A program made the translations under genes and the position numbers. The notes below the pieces were generated by a model. That model did not search any database and was not told where the DNA came from. It was given only the letters and a program-made list of their open reading frames with translations. From Hyphomicrobiales bacterium (GTDB taxonomy: Bacteria; Pseudomonadota; Alphaproteobacteria; Rhizobiales; NORP267): a DNA stretch of 63,813 bases. Shown here in pieces: positions 8,604 through 17,166 of the stretch. Position 1 is the first letter of the stretch. Each line of letters begins with the position of its first letter. Location: contig JAUYJB010000014.1 in the NCBI GenBank assembly GCA_030688605.1, positions 1-63,813 of the forward strand, given 5' to 3'.

Positions 8604-9404
8604 ATGATGCCTTCCCGTTCGCCAAGGACCGCGGCGACAGCAGGGCCGTCGGCTGCCGATGGCGGCCGGGCGGCGCCTGCCGTCAGTGTCGTGGCGCCGT
8701 GCCGAGACGAGGCGGGCAACCTGCCCGAGCTTGTCGACCAGATCGGGACGGCGCTCGCCGGCCGGACCTTCGAGGTGATTGTGGTCGACGACGGGTCGAG
8801 CGACGATACGGCCACAGTGCTCGCCGCGCTGCACGGACAGAAGCCCTGGCTGAGGCATGTCCGGCACGAGCGCCCGACCGGGCAGAGCGCGGCGATCCGC
8901 AGCGGCATCTTGGCCGCGCGCGGCGACGTGATCGTCACCATCGACGGCGACGGCCAGAAAGATCCGGCCTACATACCGGCGCTTCTCGATGCGCTCGACA
9001 AGGGCGGCAATGAAGTGGCGCTCGCGGCCGGCCAGCGCACGGGGCGCGTCGCCAGCCTGGTGAAGCGACTTGCCTCGCGCTTCGCCAACAAGCTGCGCAG
9101 CGCGGTTCTGAAGGATGACACCCGCGACACCGGTTGCGGCCTGAAGGCGCTACCGCGCGAAGTGTTTCTGCGGCTGCCCTATTTCGACGGGTGGCACCGC
9201 TATCTGCCGGCGCTGGTTCAAAGCGAAGGATATTGCGTCACCCATGTCGACGTGGTCGATCGCGCGCGCCGCCATGGCCGGTCCAAGTACGGCATCCTCG
9301 ACCGCGCTCTCATCGGCGTGGCGGACCTTATCGGCGTCTGGTGGCTGCTGCGGCGGCGCCGGCACGCCCCGAAAATGACGGAGACTGATTTCGATGCTCG
9401 CTGA
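8604..9404 (+). CDS. GT2 family polyprenyl-phosphate glycosyltransferase (ArnC/DPM1/RgtE-like)
   Basis: 266 residues. The GT2 fold is evident: VSVVAPCRDEAGNLPELVDQ, VIVVDDGSSDDT (nucleotide-sugar Asp) and VTIDGDGQKDP (metal-binding DxD region), with DTGCGLKALPREVF typical of dolichol-phosphate-mannose-synthase-like proteins. It most likely loads a sugar from a nucleotide donor onto undecaprenyl phosphate on the cytoplasmic face. Only one C-terminal hydrophobic stretch is visible, so it is peripheral or monotopic. A 30-residue Ala/Arg-rich lead precedes the domain. It lies 42 bases after the PAP2 gene and overlaps the LAB-N gene by 11 bases. Confidence 0.88.
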   Translation: MMPSRSPRTAATAGPSAADGGRAAPAVSVVAPCRDEAGNLPELVDQIGTALAGRTFEVIVVDDGSSDDTATVLAALHGQKPWLRHVRHERPTGQSAAIRSGILAARGDVIVTIDGDGQKDPAYIPALLDALDKGGNEVALAAGQRTGRVASLVKRLASRFANKLRSAVLKDDTRDTGCGLKALPREVFLRLPYFDGWHRYLPALVQSEGYCVTHVDVVDRARRHGRSKYGILDRALIGVADLIGVWWLLRRRRHAPKMTETDFDAR

Positions 9405-9723
9405 GTGGTTCGAATTGTTTACGGCCTGGCTTTATCTGGTTTTCGTGGCCCAGTTCGATCTGTGGGTCGTGTTCGGCTTCATCGCGCAGTTCATGTTCAT
9501 GATGCGCTTCGTCGTCCAATGGATCGCCAGCGAGCGCGCCAGGCGCAGCATCATCCCGATTGCCTTCTGGTTCTTTTCGGTCGCCGGCGGCTCGCTGCTG
9601 CTGACCTACGCGATCTACCGGCAGGATCCGGTGTTCATCGCCGGCCAGGCCGGCGGCCTGTTCATCTATTTCCGCAATATCTGGTTCGTCTTTCGCGAGC
9701 GCGCGGCGGCAGCCGGTGGATAA
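9394..9723 (+). CDS. Small membrane protein with lipid A biosynthesis N-terminal (LAB-N) domain
   Basis: 109 residues, three predicted helices, entirely a LAB-N domain: FDLWVVFGFIAQFMFMMRF, VQWIASERARRSIIPIAFWFFS and GGLFIYFRNIWFV are its landmarks (quoted in parts). Some lipid-A-disaccharide synthases carry this domain as an N-terminal extension, but here it stands alone and has no catalytic residues I recognise. Free-standing copies are typically linked to GT2 and ArnT-like genes, as here. From memory, the fold is grouped with MtN3/PQ-loop transporters, suggesting a role in translocating the lipid-linked sugar; this is inference. Confidence 0.85.
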   Translation: MLAEWFELFTAWLYLVFVAQFDLWVVFGFIAQFMFMMRFVVQWIASERARRSIIPIAFWFFSVAGGSLLLTYAIYRQDPVFIAGQAGGLFIYFRNIWFVFRERAAAAGG

Positions 9724-9848
9724 GCCCCGAGCGTTGCCATATGTTGCCCCATCATGTGTCGCAGGCGCCCCTCGATATCCGGACCGAGAGCTTAGCGACG
9801 GCGCGGTCGACCCGCTCACACATGACAAAGTAACGGGTTTGGAAAGCC

Positions 9849-11180
9849 ATGCGAATCGCCGTTATCGGATCCGGCTATGTGGGACTTGTTTCAGGGGCGT
9901 GCTTCGCCGATTTCGGCCACGAGGTCGTCTGCGTCGACAAGGATCAGGAGCGGATCGAACGGTTGAACCGGGGCGAGATGCCGATCTACGAGCCGGGCCT
10001 CGACGTGCTCGTCAACGGCAACCGGTTCGCCGGCCGCCTCGCCTTTGCGACCGCGCTCGGCGAAGCGGTGAAGGGAGTCGACGCGGTGTTCATCGCGGTC
10101 GGCACGCCGGCGCGGCGCGGCGACGGCCACGCCGATCTTTCCTATGTCTACGCCGCGGCAGAGGAGATCGCAGCAGCGGTGGATCGACGAACCGTCATCG
10201 TCACCAAATCGACGGTGCCGGTCGGGACTGCGGACGAGGTCGAAGCCATCGTCCGCAAGACGCGCCCGGACGGAGATTTTTCGGTTGCCTCCAACCCGGA
10301 GTTTCTTCGCCAGGGGGCGGCGATCGATGATTTCAAGCGGCCGGACCGGGTCATTGTCGGCGCCGAGGACGAGCATGCGCGCGTGGTCATGCGCGCGCTT
10401 TATCGCCCGCTCTATCTCAACGAAACACCCATTCTGTTCACGAGCCGGCGCACCGCGGAGCTGATCAAATACGCGGCCAATGCGTTTCTGGCCACCAAGG
10501 TGACCTTCATCAACCAGATGGCGGACCTGTGCGAGGCGACCGGCGCCGACGTGCAGGATGTCGCCCGCGGGCTCGGCCTCGACCGGCGCATCGGCCCCAA
10601 ATTCCTTCACCCCGGCCCTGGCTATGGCGGCTCCTGCTTCCCGAAGGACACGCTGGCGCTGGTGCAAACGGCACAAGACTTCGGCGCGCCGTGCCGTATC
10701 ATCGAGGCGGTCATCGAGATCAATTCCCGGCGCAAGCGCGCGATGGTCGAGCGGATCGAGAAAGCCTGCGGCGGTACGCTGGCCGGCAAGACCATCGCGG
10801 TGTTGGGGCTCACCTTCAAGCCGGAAACGGACGACATGCGCGAAGCGCCCGCGCTCGACATTGTCGCCGGCCTTTTGGACCGCGGCGCCAAGGTGCGCGC
10901 CCACGACCCCAAGGGCATGGAGGAGGCGAAAAAGCTGCTGCCCGCCGCCGTCACCTATTGCGAGGGGCCTTACGAGGCGGCCGAAGGCGCCAACGCTCTG
11001 ACCATCCTCACCGAGTGGAACGCTTACCGTGCGCTCGACCTCGGCCAGTTGAAGGCCGCACTCGCCGAACCCGTCATCGTCGATCTGCGCAATATCTATC
11101 GGCCGGAAGAAATGGACAAGGCGGGTCTCACCTATGTCAGCCTCGGGCGCCCGGCGGTCCGCGACCGCGGCGAATCGTGA
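9849..11180 (+). CDS. ugd: UDP-glucose 6-dehydrogenase
   Basis: 443 residues, full length. N-terminal NAD-binding motif GSGYVG (7-12), the signatures STVPVGTAD (121-129) and ASNPEFLRQGAAIDDF, and the catalytic cysteine in GYGGSCFPKD (Cys263) are all present. The C-terminal half has AVLGLTFKPETDDMREAPA. It oxidises UDP-glucose twice to UDP-glucuronate, the precursor of UDP-galacturonate and other acidic sugars. It lies 125 bases after the LAB-N gene in the same direction, so it may feed the lipid-sugar pathway upstream and the glycan genes downstream. Confidence 0.95.
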   Translation: MRIAVIGSGYVGLVSGACFADFGHEVVCVDKDQERIERLNRGEMPIYEPGLDVLVNGNRFAGRLAFATALGEAVKGVDAVFIAVGTPARRGDGHADLSYVYAAAEEIAAAVDRRTVIVTKSTVPVGTADEVEAIVRKTRPDGDFSVASNPEFLRQGAAIDDFKRPDRVIVGAEDEHARVVMRALYRPLYLNETPILFTSRRTAELIKYAANAFLATKVTFINQMADLCEATGADVQDVARGLGLDRRIGPKFLHPGPGYGGSCFPKDTLALVQTAQDFGAPCRIIEAVIEINSRRKRAMVERIEKACGGTLAGKTIAVLGLTFKPETDDMREAPALDIVAGLLDRGAKVRAHDPKGMEEAKKLLPAAVTYCEGPYEAAEGANALTILTEWNAYRALDLGQLKAALAEPVIVDLRNIYRPEEMDKAGLTYVSLGRPAVRDRGES

Positions 11181-11206
11181 CCGCTGCATAGGCCCGTCAT
11201 GGCTTG

Positions 11207-11236
11207 GAGCGGATTTCGTTCATATGAAATCCGCTC
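11207..11236. repeat. Perfect 11-bp inverted repeat between convergent genes
   Basis: GAGCGGATTTC (11207-11217), an 8-base spacer, then GAAATCCGCTC (11226-11236). Read on the minus strand it is CTAGAGCGGATTTC..., and the TAG stop of the downstream glycosyltransferase gene (11238-11236) is formed by this end. It shares its first six bases (GAGCGG) with the termini of the larger elements at 40.2, 46.3 and 63.6 kb but has a different body. It could also act as a bidirectional hairpin between ugd and lpcC, though no T-run is present. Confidence 0.8.
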
Positions 11237-12366
11237 TAGCCGTTGGCGTCGCCGGGTTCTGCCAAGTTCAGTGATCGCGCAAAGAATCGACCATCCTCGT
11301 CGGCGAGACTCCGGTAGATGTCGATCAGCTTGGTCGCTTCTTCCCGAATGTCGAAATTGTCGACCACATGTTGGCGGCACGCGGCAGCAAGTTTGTTGCG
11401 AATTGTGTCTGAGCCCATGAGCGCGTCCGCCGCCGATATCAATTCCGCGACGCTGCCGGGCTCGATCAGATTGCCCGTCTTGCCTTCGGGGATGATTTCG
11501 GGAAAGGCGCCCACCTTTGTCGCCACCACCGGGACCCCGCACGCCATGGCCTCAAGGGGGGTCAGGCCAAAGCCTTCCCATCGCTGCGGCGCGACATAGA
11601 TCGACAAGGCTTGATACCAGTGCGACATCTCATGGGACGGGATTTCGCCCGGAAACAGGATACGGTCGCCGAGGCCGGCGGCGTTCACTCTGTCCTGCAG
11701 CGACCGCCGGAAGCCGAAATGCGGCATGGTCGCGCGCCCGAGCACGAGCGCGCACCAGTCGGGATGCCGCGGCAAGAGTTCGATCATGGCGTCGACGAAA
11801 ACGTCGGTACCCTTTTGATGGCGGATGCGGCCGAAACAGCCGATGCAGTGCTTGCTGCTTATGCCAAGCCTCTCACGAATCTTGGCCCGGCTCGCCGGCG
11901 GCTGGAAGGCTTCCAGGTCGATGCCGTGATAGATGATGTCGGCCGGAACCTCCAGATACTCCTTGGTCGCCCTTGAGGTGGCGACGACGCCGTCCATTCT
12001 GCGAAGCAGGAACTTGGTGTAGCGGGTGTGATCGCGTTGCGACGCGGATGTGAAAAGCAACCGCAACTTATGCCGAAAGACATATTTCAGGATAATGCCG
12101 AACAGCATTTCGGTGTTGCGTCGGGCATGGAATACACGCGGCCGCCCTTTGGCGGTTGGGCGATATCCCAACCGCATGAGTTCGAACAAGCTGATTTTCG
12201 GAACAAAATCCGGCAACCCCCAGCCGAAGCTGACGATTCCGATATCTCGCGCCTGTATGGGCACGAGACGCACAATCGTCGCCGTCACGCCCGACAATCT
12301 CCGCTTGAAGTTGGGCGCGACGACTTCGACGTCCTTGATCGAGACTGCGGGGTGGGCGGGTTTCAT
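11236..12366 (-). CDS. lpcC: GT4 glycosyltransferase, LpcC-like LPS-core mannosyltransferase
   Basis: 376 residues. The N-terminus VEVVAPNFKRRLSGVTATIV is characteristic of the LpcC-type mannosyltransferases of Rhizobiales, which add mannose to Kdo in the LPS core. The C-terminal half is a GT-B domain: GCFGRIRHQKGTDVFVDA, the motif PQRWEGFGLTPLEAMACGVP with the catalytic-site Glu pair (E-x7-E), and IEPGSVAEL. The protein is cytoplasmic or membrane-associated. It is transcribed against ugd and away from the methyltransferase block; the 249-base gap at 12367-12615 separates it from the divergent FkbM gene and shows nothing I recognise. Functional assignment by family resemblance from memory. 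Confidence 0.8.
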   Translation of the reverse strand: MKPAHPAVSIKDVEVVAPNFKRRLSGVTATIVRLVPIQARDIGIVSFGWGLPDFVPKISLFELMRLGYRPTAKGRPRVFHARRNTEMLFGIILKYVFRHKLRLLFTSASQRDHTRYTKFLLRRMDGVVATSRATKEYLEVPADIIYHGIDLEAFQPPASRAKIRERLGISSKHCIGCFGRIRHQKGTDVFVDAMIELLPRHPDWCALVLGRATMPHFGFRRSLQDRVNAAGLGDRILFPGEIPSHEMSHWYQALSIYVAPQRWEGFGLTPLEAMACGVPVVATKVGAFPEIIPEGKTGNLIEPGSVAELISAADALMGSDTIRNKLAAACRQHVVDNFDIREEATKLIDIYRSLADEDGRFFARSLNLAEPGDANG

Positions 12367-12615
12367 CGGAACCGAACGAGAATTCTCATGCCCTCAAGAC
12401 ATGGCCGGATGCATCAATCGGGCAGGGGTCGGGCGGCAGCCCGAAAGTGAGGCGTAGCGCGTCCCCCGTCGCAATTTCGACCTTCACACCTGGAACGAGA
12501 TTTGGCAACTGATTGTGTCCGTTGTGCCGCCACCGGAACCGGCGGCCCGCCCGTCGCCGCGGCATGTTCCGGATAGCGCTAGGAAATCGGCGAAAAAGCT
12601 TCTAATTATCAGTCG

Positions 12616-13413
12616 ATGAACGCTCGATCCGGCGGGGCGGTGATCAGCAGGCAGATCAAATCACCCCTTGTAAGGAGTGCTTATATCAAGAATCCGTTCA
12701 GAAACGTGATCCTGCACTGGCGTCGCCTAAGAAATCTGCAGGCTGTGCGAATTGACGGGATTGTCGTCAGCACCCGGCCGGAGATGGTGGTTCGGTCGGT
12801 TCGATCAGCGCTCTTCAAGAGCACCTTTGAGGCTCCCGAACGGCATCTGGTCGCCCGAGCCGTCGAAAGGACGGACCGTGTGCTGGAGATCGGTACGGGG
12901 ACAGGCTTGGTCAGCCTGGTGGCAGCCAGGATCTGCGGTCCGGAGAACATGCTGTGCTACGAGGCGAACCCCAAGCTGCAAGCGATTATCGAGGAGAACT
13001 ATAAGCTCAACGGGATGACACCGAATTTGCGAATGAAGGCGGTCACCGTTGACGGCCGAAAGGTAAGCTTTTTCGTCGATGAAAATCTATTGTCATCGAG
13101 CCTCGTTGATCGGAGGTCCGGCAGAAAGATTCTTGTGCCCAGCGATCCCTTGGGCGCGATCCTGGCCGAATTCCGCCCCAACGTGCTGATCATGGATGTC
13201 GAGGGCGCGGAAGTCGAACTGCTGTCGCGGACCCGATTGGATCCAATCAACAAGATTATCGTCGAGCTGCATCCGCATATCGTCGGCGAAGAGGCAGTTC
13301 GCCACCTTGAAGAGCATCTTATGGATATTGGTTTCACGCTTTTCCGGCGACAAGACAGGACCGAACATTACGAGCGCGTCGAACGGAAACCTGGAACGCT
13401 GTTGAATGAATGA
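12616..13413 (+). CDS. FkbM-family SAM-dependent methyltransferase
   Basis: 265 residues. Motif I VLEIGTGTGLVSLVAARICG, a following acidic residue in CYEANPKLQAIIEENYKLNG, and the FkbM-typical VLIMDVEGAEVELL then IIVELHPHIVGEEA support this family, whose members O-methylate sugars and natural products. Given its position among glycosyltransferases it probably methylates a surface glycan sugar. Overlaps the next gene by eight bases, so coupled. Base composition here and in the next gene is lower in GC than neighbouring housekeeping genes. Confidence 0.82.
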   Translation: MNARSGGAVISRQIKSPLVRSAYIKNPFRNVILHWRRLRNLQAVRIDGIVVSTRPEMVVRSVRSALFKSTFEAPERHLVARAVERTDRVLEIGTGTGLVSLVAARICGPENMLCYEANPKLQAIIEENYKLNGMTPNLRMKAVTVDGRKVSFFVDENLLSSSLVDRRSGRKILVPSDPLGAILAEFRPNVLIMDVEGAEVELLSRTRLDPINKIIVELHPHIVGEEAVRHLEEHLMDIGFTLFRRQDRTEHYERVERKPGTLLNE

Positions 13414-14356
13414 GCCACATTCGCCGAGTGCATCGATAAGGTTTCGAATGCTCGACCCACTCTATGATGACCGCAAGAGCTCGTTTCACTGCTTGTCCGG
13501 AGATGGCAAGCTTTCTCTTGCGGGAAAACTTGCATATATTGGTTTTGTAACTCTTGAGTTTCAGTTAAATAGAGACCGTAGCTTAAATTGGCCCGTAGAA
13601 TATTACTCTCCGGAGCTCAACGTCGAGCGGCTGACGTATACGTTCGGAGACCATCTCCTGACCGTCAGCCCGTCGCGGGCGCTATGTTATGATTTTCTTT
13701 TGCACCATGCGCGGACCTTCTTGGGCAATCGACCCGCCGTCATCGATCTGGGCTGCGGCAATGGGAGTTATTCGCGGCATTTGCGCAAGCTCGTTGAGTT
13801 CGCCTCATATCAGGGCCTCGATATCCTTCGCCGGTCCGATTGGGAGAAGCATGCGGCCGATGATGTTGCCTTTGCGACGGCGGTTCTCGGCAAGGATGTC
13901 ATCGACGTGGATGGCCGCAACGCGGTGTTTTCGCAGTCCGTTTTGGAACATGTCGAACACGACCGGGAGATATTCCGTCGATTCAGGTCGACAGGGCCGG
14001 TGACGCTGAAACACCTGCATCTGATGCCGGCGACACGGTCCTGGTATGACTATCGGTTTCATGGCTACCGGCGGTACGGACCCGTCGAGCTCAACCGTCT
14101 GTTGAACGATCCGGGATTTTTCAATGTGAGGATCTTCGCCTTGGGCAACTGGCTCAGTAGAACCTATTACCGACCGCTGAAAGGACGGCGGGCGAAGTTT
14201 GGCGACGTTGGCGTAAAGGGTCGGAAGGCCTTGGAATCCTACAACAAATCGCTCTCTCCATTGGAGAATCTGGCGCGCAGGCGCGACGAGTTGATCGCCA
14301 CCGAGATCTCGGATGTGTCTTTTTTCGCGATCGCATTCGAACAACGTCTGGGATGA
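13406..14356 (+). CDS. Class I SAM-dependent methyltransferase of a surface-glycan cluster
   Basis: 316 residues. The SAM-binding motif AVIDLGCGNGSYSRHLRKL lies near residues 110-128, followed by YQGLDI; then VFSQSVLEHVEHDREIFRRF, a typical post-I segment. The N-terminal ~100 residues are not recognised. Codon use in roughly the first 200 bases (13410-13610) is noticeably AT-rich (ATATTGGTTTTGTAACTC and similar), unlike the window average, which suggests acquired DNA. Target unknown; a glycan or lipid acceptor is inferred from context. It starts inside the FkbM gene and ends 25 bases before the GT25 start. Confidence 0.7.
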   Translation: MNEPHSPSASIRFRMLDPLYDDRKSSFHCLSGDGKLSLAGKLAYIGFVTLEFQLNRDRSLNWPVEYYSPELNVERLTYTFGDHLLTVSPSRALCYDFLLHHARTFLGNRPAVIDLGCGNGSYSRHLRKLVEFASYQGLDILRRSDWEKHAADDVAFATAVLGKDVIDVDGRNAVFSQSVLEHVEHDREIFRRFRSTGPVTLKHLHLMPATRSWYDYRFHGYRRYGPVELNRLLNDPGFFNVRIFALGNWLSRTYYRPLKGRRAKFGDVGVKGRKALESYNKSLSPLENLARRRDELIATEISDVSFFAIAFEQRLG

Positions 14357-14381
14357 GCGGCTCCGGATTGCGACAAACAAC

Positions 14382-15164
14382 ATGTGGCATTCCTATCTCA
14401 TTAATCTGAGCGACAATCGAGTCCGTCTCGAACGTTCCCGCAAGCAGTTCGACGCGCTTGGCATCGGCTTTTCGCGGGTCGACGCGGTTAATGGCTGGAT
14501 GTTGAGCGAAGCGGAGTCCGCGCGGGTATACGACCGCAGGGCGGGGAAACGGCGGTTCAAATACGAACTGGTGAAGCCGGAGATCGGCTGCTATTTGAGC
14601 CATATCGAATGCTGGCGGCAGATTGCCGAAAGCGGAGAGGGCGGCGGCTTCATATTCGAGGATGATTTTCACGCCGCCCCGGAGCTGAAGTCAGTGCTCG
14701 AGGCCGTCTCCCGCGACGATGGCGACTGGGATGTCGTTAAGCTTTTCACGCTCAAGGAAAGGTCGAAGCAGATCAGCCAAAGGCCGCTGACCAAGGACCA
14801 CTGGATCGTCATGCCCTACCGGGTTCCGACCTGCCTGATCGGATACGGGATAAGGCGGCAGGCGGCGGATAGGCTCGTCGGGGAGTCGATCCCGTTCTTC
14901 CGGCCGGTCGACGAGGACATGAAATTCTTCTGGGAGAAGAGCATCAAAGTCGCGCTGGTCGTACCGCCGCCGGTGAGCGTCGGCGATCAGCAGACACAAA
15001 CCGGCACGATCGGTATGGCACGGAAGACGGCCCAGGCAAGATCCGGCCGCGGCCAGCTCGCCAAAGCGGCGAAGAACATCGCCTTCCAACTCCACTATAA
15101 CGGCCTGTTGCTGTATCACCGAACGGTTGGCGCGTTGGTTCCTGGGCGACGGCCATGGCGCTGA
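14382..15164 (+). CDS. GT25 family (LPS) glycosyltransferase
   Basis: 260 residues. N-terminal WHSYLINLSDNRVRLERSRK, the central EIGCYLSHIECWRQIAESG and FIFEDDFHAAPELK (Asp pair) are the GT25 landmarks, as in LpsA, LgtB and LgtE type beta-galactosyltransferases that extend LPS oligosaccharides. The ATG at 14382 is chosen because conservation begins there; an earlier in-frame start lies inside the upstream gene. It overlaps the next GT4 gene by ten bases. Donor and linkage cannot be determined. Confidence 0.82.
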   Translation: MWHSYLINLSDNRVRLERSRKQFDALGIGFSRVDAVNGWMLSEAESARVYDRRAGKRRFKYELVKPEIGCYLSHIECWRQIAESGEGGGFIFEDDFHAAPELKSVLEAVSRDDGDWDVVKLFTLKERSKQISQRPLTKDHWIVMPYRVPTCLIGYGIRRQAADRLVGESIPFFRPVDEDMKFFWEKSIKVALVVPPPVSVGDQQTQTGTIGMARKTAQARSGRGQLAKAAKNIAFQLHYNGLLLYHRTVGALVPGRRPWR

Positions 15165-16198
15165 AGGTGGTTCATGCTCATTTTGGCAAGGACGGCGGTG
15201 CCGAACGTTTCTTTGTCAATTTGGTCAATTCCCTGCACGAGCACGGCGTCGAACAGAAATTCATCATCCGCCCCAATCGAAGCTGGCGCGGCGACATCGA
15301 GCAATGTGGCGAGATCATTGAAAACCATTATCGCCGCGTTTCGCTATCGGCTGTGCTTCTGGAGATTCGGTTCCGCCGACTTCTGCGTGAATTCAAGCCC
15401 AATGCCATCATGTCCTGGATGCCTAGGGCGAGCCGGTTGATGCAGAAATTCGATGGTGCCGTCAAGATCGCGCGGATGGGCGATTTTCCCCGCCATTTGA
15501 AGCATTTCGGCAATTGCGACATCCTGGTCGGGAATGTGCCCGGAATCGGCCGCCGCTGCCGCGAGCTCGGTTGGGAGAAACCGGTCCAGATCATCTCCAA
15601 TTTTCCGCGCAAGACCTCCGGAAATAAGATCGCCCGTTCGAGCCTGTCGACGCCCGACGGCGCCTTGCTGGTGACGGCGGCCGGCCGGTTCGTCCCGCGC
15701 AAGGGGTTCGACGTCGTGGTCCGCGCCGTCGCCCGGCTTGACAACGTGCATCTGTGGCTGATCGGCGAGGGACAGGAAGCTGAGAATCTCATGCAGCTGG
15801 CCAAACAGGCCGGCGCGCAGAGCCGGATTCATTTTGTCGGCTGGCAGGATGACCCATCGCCCTATGTCGCTGCATCCGACATTTTTTGCATGCCATCGAG
15901 GCACGAACCCTTGGGCAATGTGATACTCGAGGCCTGGAATGTCGGCGTCCCCGTGGTCTCAGCCCGAAGCGAAGGACCGAGCTGGTTCATGCGCGACGGC
16001 GACAACGGTTTGATGGTTGCGATCGACGATGTCGACGGGTTCGCAAGGGCGTTCGAACGGCTTCAAGGCGACGAGGCGCTGCGGAAGAGGATCGTCCAAG
16101 GCGGGCGCGAGACGCTGGCCGGGCAGTTCTCCAAAGAGAGCATTACCCGCCAATATATGAAGCTGTTTTCAGGCGAGATCGAAAATCACGGGATATGA
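15155..16198 (+). CDS. GT4 family glycosyltransferase
   Basis: 347 residues with a two-domain GT-B layout. The N-terminus KVVHAHFGKDGGAERFFVNL is the acceptor-domain start with a Gly loop. The C-terminal domain has TAAGRFVPRKGFDVVVRAVA, HLWLIGEGQEAENL and MPSRHEPLGNVILEAWNVGVP, the last holding the conserved E-x7-E motif that contacts the nucleotide sugar. Probably extends the LPS core or another surface glycan. Starts ten bases inside the first GT25 gene and is followed 16 bases on by a second GT25 gene, so all are likely one transcript. Confidence 0.85.
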   Translation: MALKVVHAHFGKDGGAERFFVNLVNSLHEHGVEQKFIIRPNRSWRGDIEQCGEIIENHYRRVSLSAVLLEIRFRRLLREFKPNAIMSWMPRASRLMQKFDGAVKIARMGDFPRHLKHFGNCDILVGNVPGIGRRCRELGWEKPVQIISNFPRKTSGNKIARSSLSTPDGALLVTAAGRFVPRKGFDVVVRAVARLDNVHLWLIGEGQEAENLMQLAKQAGAQSRIHFVGWQDDPSPYVAASDIFCMPSRHEPLGNVILEAWNVGVPVVSARSEGPSWFMRDGDNGLMVAIDDVDGFARAFERLQGDEALRKRIVQGGRETLAGQFSKESITRQYMKLFSGEIENHGI

Positions 16199-16214
16199 CC
16201 GGGAACCCCTCCGG

Positions 16215-17045
16215 GTGAACATCATCATCATCAATCTTGCCGCGGCGACAGAGCGGCTATCCGTCCAGACAAAGCAGATGGCACGGTTGGGCCTTGCCTT
16301 CGAGCGGCTTGAGGCGATCAGCGCCGCCGATCTTACCGATGAGATCGACAAACCGATCTGGAAGAGCTGGCAAAGACCGATGCGGGCAGGCGAAATCGGC
16401 TGTTTTCTCAGCCATCGGGCCGCATGGCAGAAAATTGCCGAAAGCGGCCAGCCTGCCCTGGTGCTCGAGGATGATGCCCTGCTTTCCTCATTTGTTCCGG
16501 AGGTTCTCGGCGCTCTTGCCGCATGGGATCGCGCCGACCATGTGAGCCTGGAGGTCAAGGGTCGCAGGAAGCTCGTGGGCCGGGCCGCGATAACGGTTGC
16601 CGGCCGGGTCGGCGCGGTTCGAATGTATCAGGACAGAAGCGGCGCTGCGGCCTATGTGCTGTGGCCGAGCGGCGCCGAAAGGCTTCTAGCCAAGACCCGG
16701 CACAGGGCGGGTATTGCCGACGCGATCCTGTGCGAAAGCTATGACCTGCGCTCCTACCAGCTGGAGCCGGCCTGCGCCATTCAGCTCGACCAGTGCGCCG
16801 CCTACGGCCTTCCGCCGATCATCGCCACGGATTCGAGCACCGCACCGGATAGGACGCCCCGCCCCGATCCCGGAACTGTTCTCGACGCCGCCGGTTTCCG
16901 TTGGCGGCGCATCAAGGCCCAGCTTGGCATGGCGATCCGCCGCCTGTCCGTGATCCACCGGGCGGAAAAGCGCTTGGTGACCCTGGACAGGTCCCACTTC
17001 GACTGGGCGCGGGAGACGTTTGGACGGCCGCAAGAGGAAGCCTGA
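16215..17045 (+). CDS. Second GT25 family glycosyltransferase (GTG start)
   Basis: 276 residues. Begins at GTG 16215: translated MNIIIINLAAATERLSVQTK, the GT25 N-terminus. EIGCFLSHRAAWQKIAESG and ALVLEDDALLSSFVPE match the same landmarks as the GT25 protein at 14382, but the two are too divergent to be a recent duplication. The C-terminus is longer and basic. Last gene of the glycan block. The 121 bases that follow include an imperfect hairpin (GCGCCGGCC/GGCTGGCGC near 17080-17104) before a convergent gene. Confidence 0.8.
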   Translation: MNIIIINLAAATERLSVQTKQMARLGLAFERLEAISAADLTDEIDKPIWKSWQRPMRAGEIGCFLSHRAAWQKIAESGQPALVLEDDALLSSFVPEVLGALAAWDRADHVSLEVKGRRKLVGRAAITVAGRVGAVRMYQDRSGAAAYVLWPSGAERLLAKTRHRAGIADAILCESYDLRSYQLEPACAIQLDQCAAYGLPPIIATDSSTAPDRTPRPDPGTVLDAAGFRWRRIKAQLGMAIRRLSVIHRAEKRLVTLDRSHFDWARETFGRPQEEA

Positions 17046-17166
17046 CGGTGCGAAAGCTTGAAAAACGCGAGAAAAAGGCGCCGGCCGTTTCCGGCTGGCG
17101 CTCGTCTTCCCTCTAAAGTTCGTCGTCCAGGGCCGTTGCCGGCCCCGGAGCGACTTATCTCCGGCC

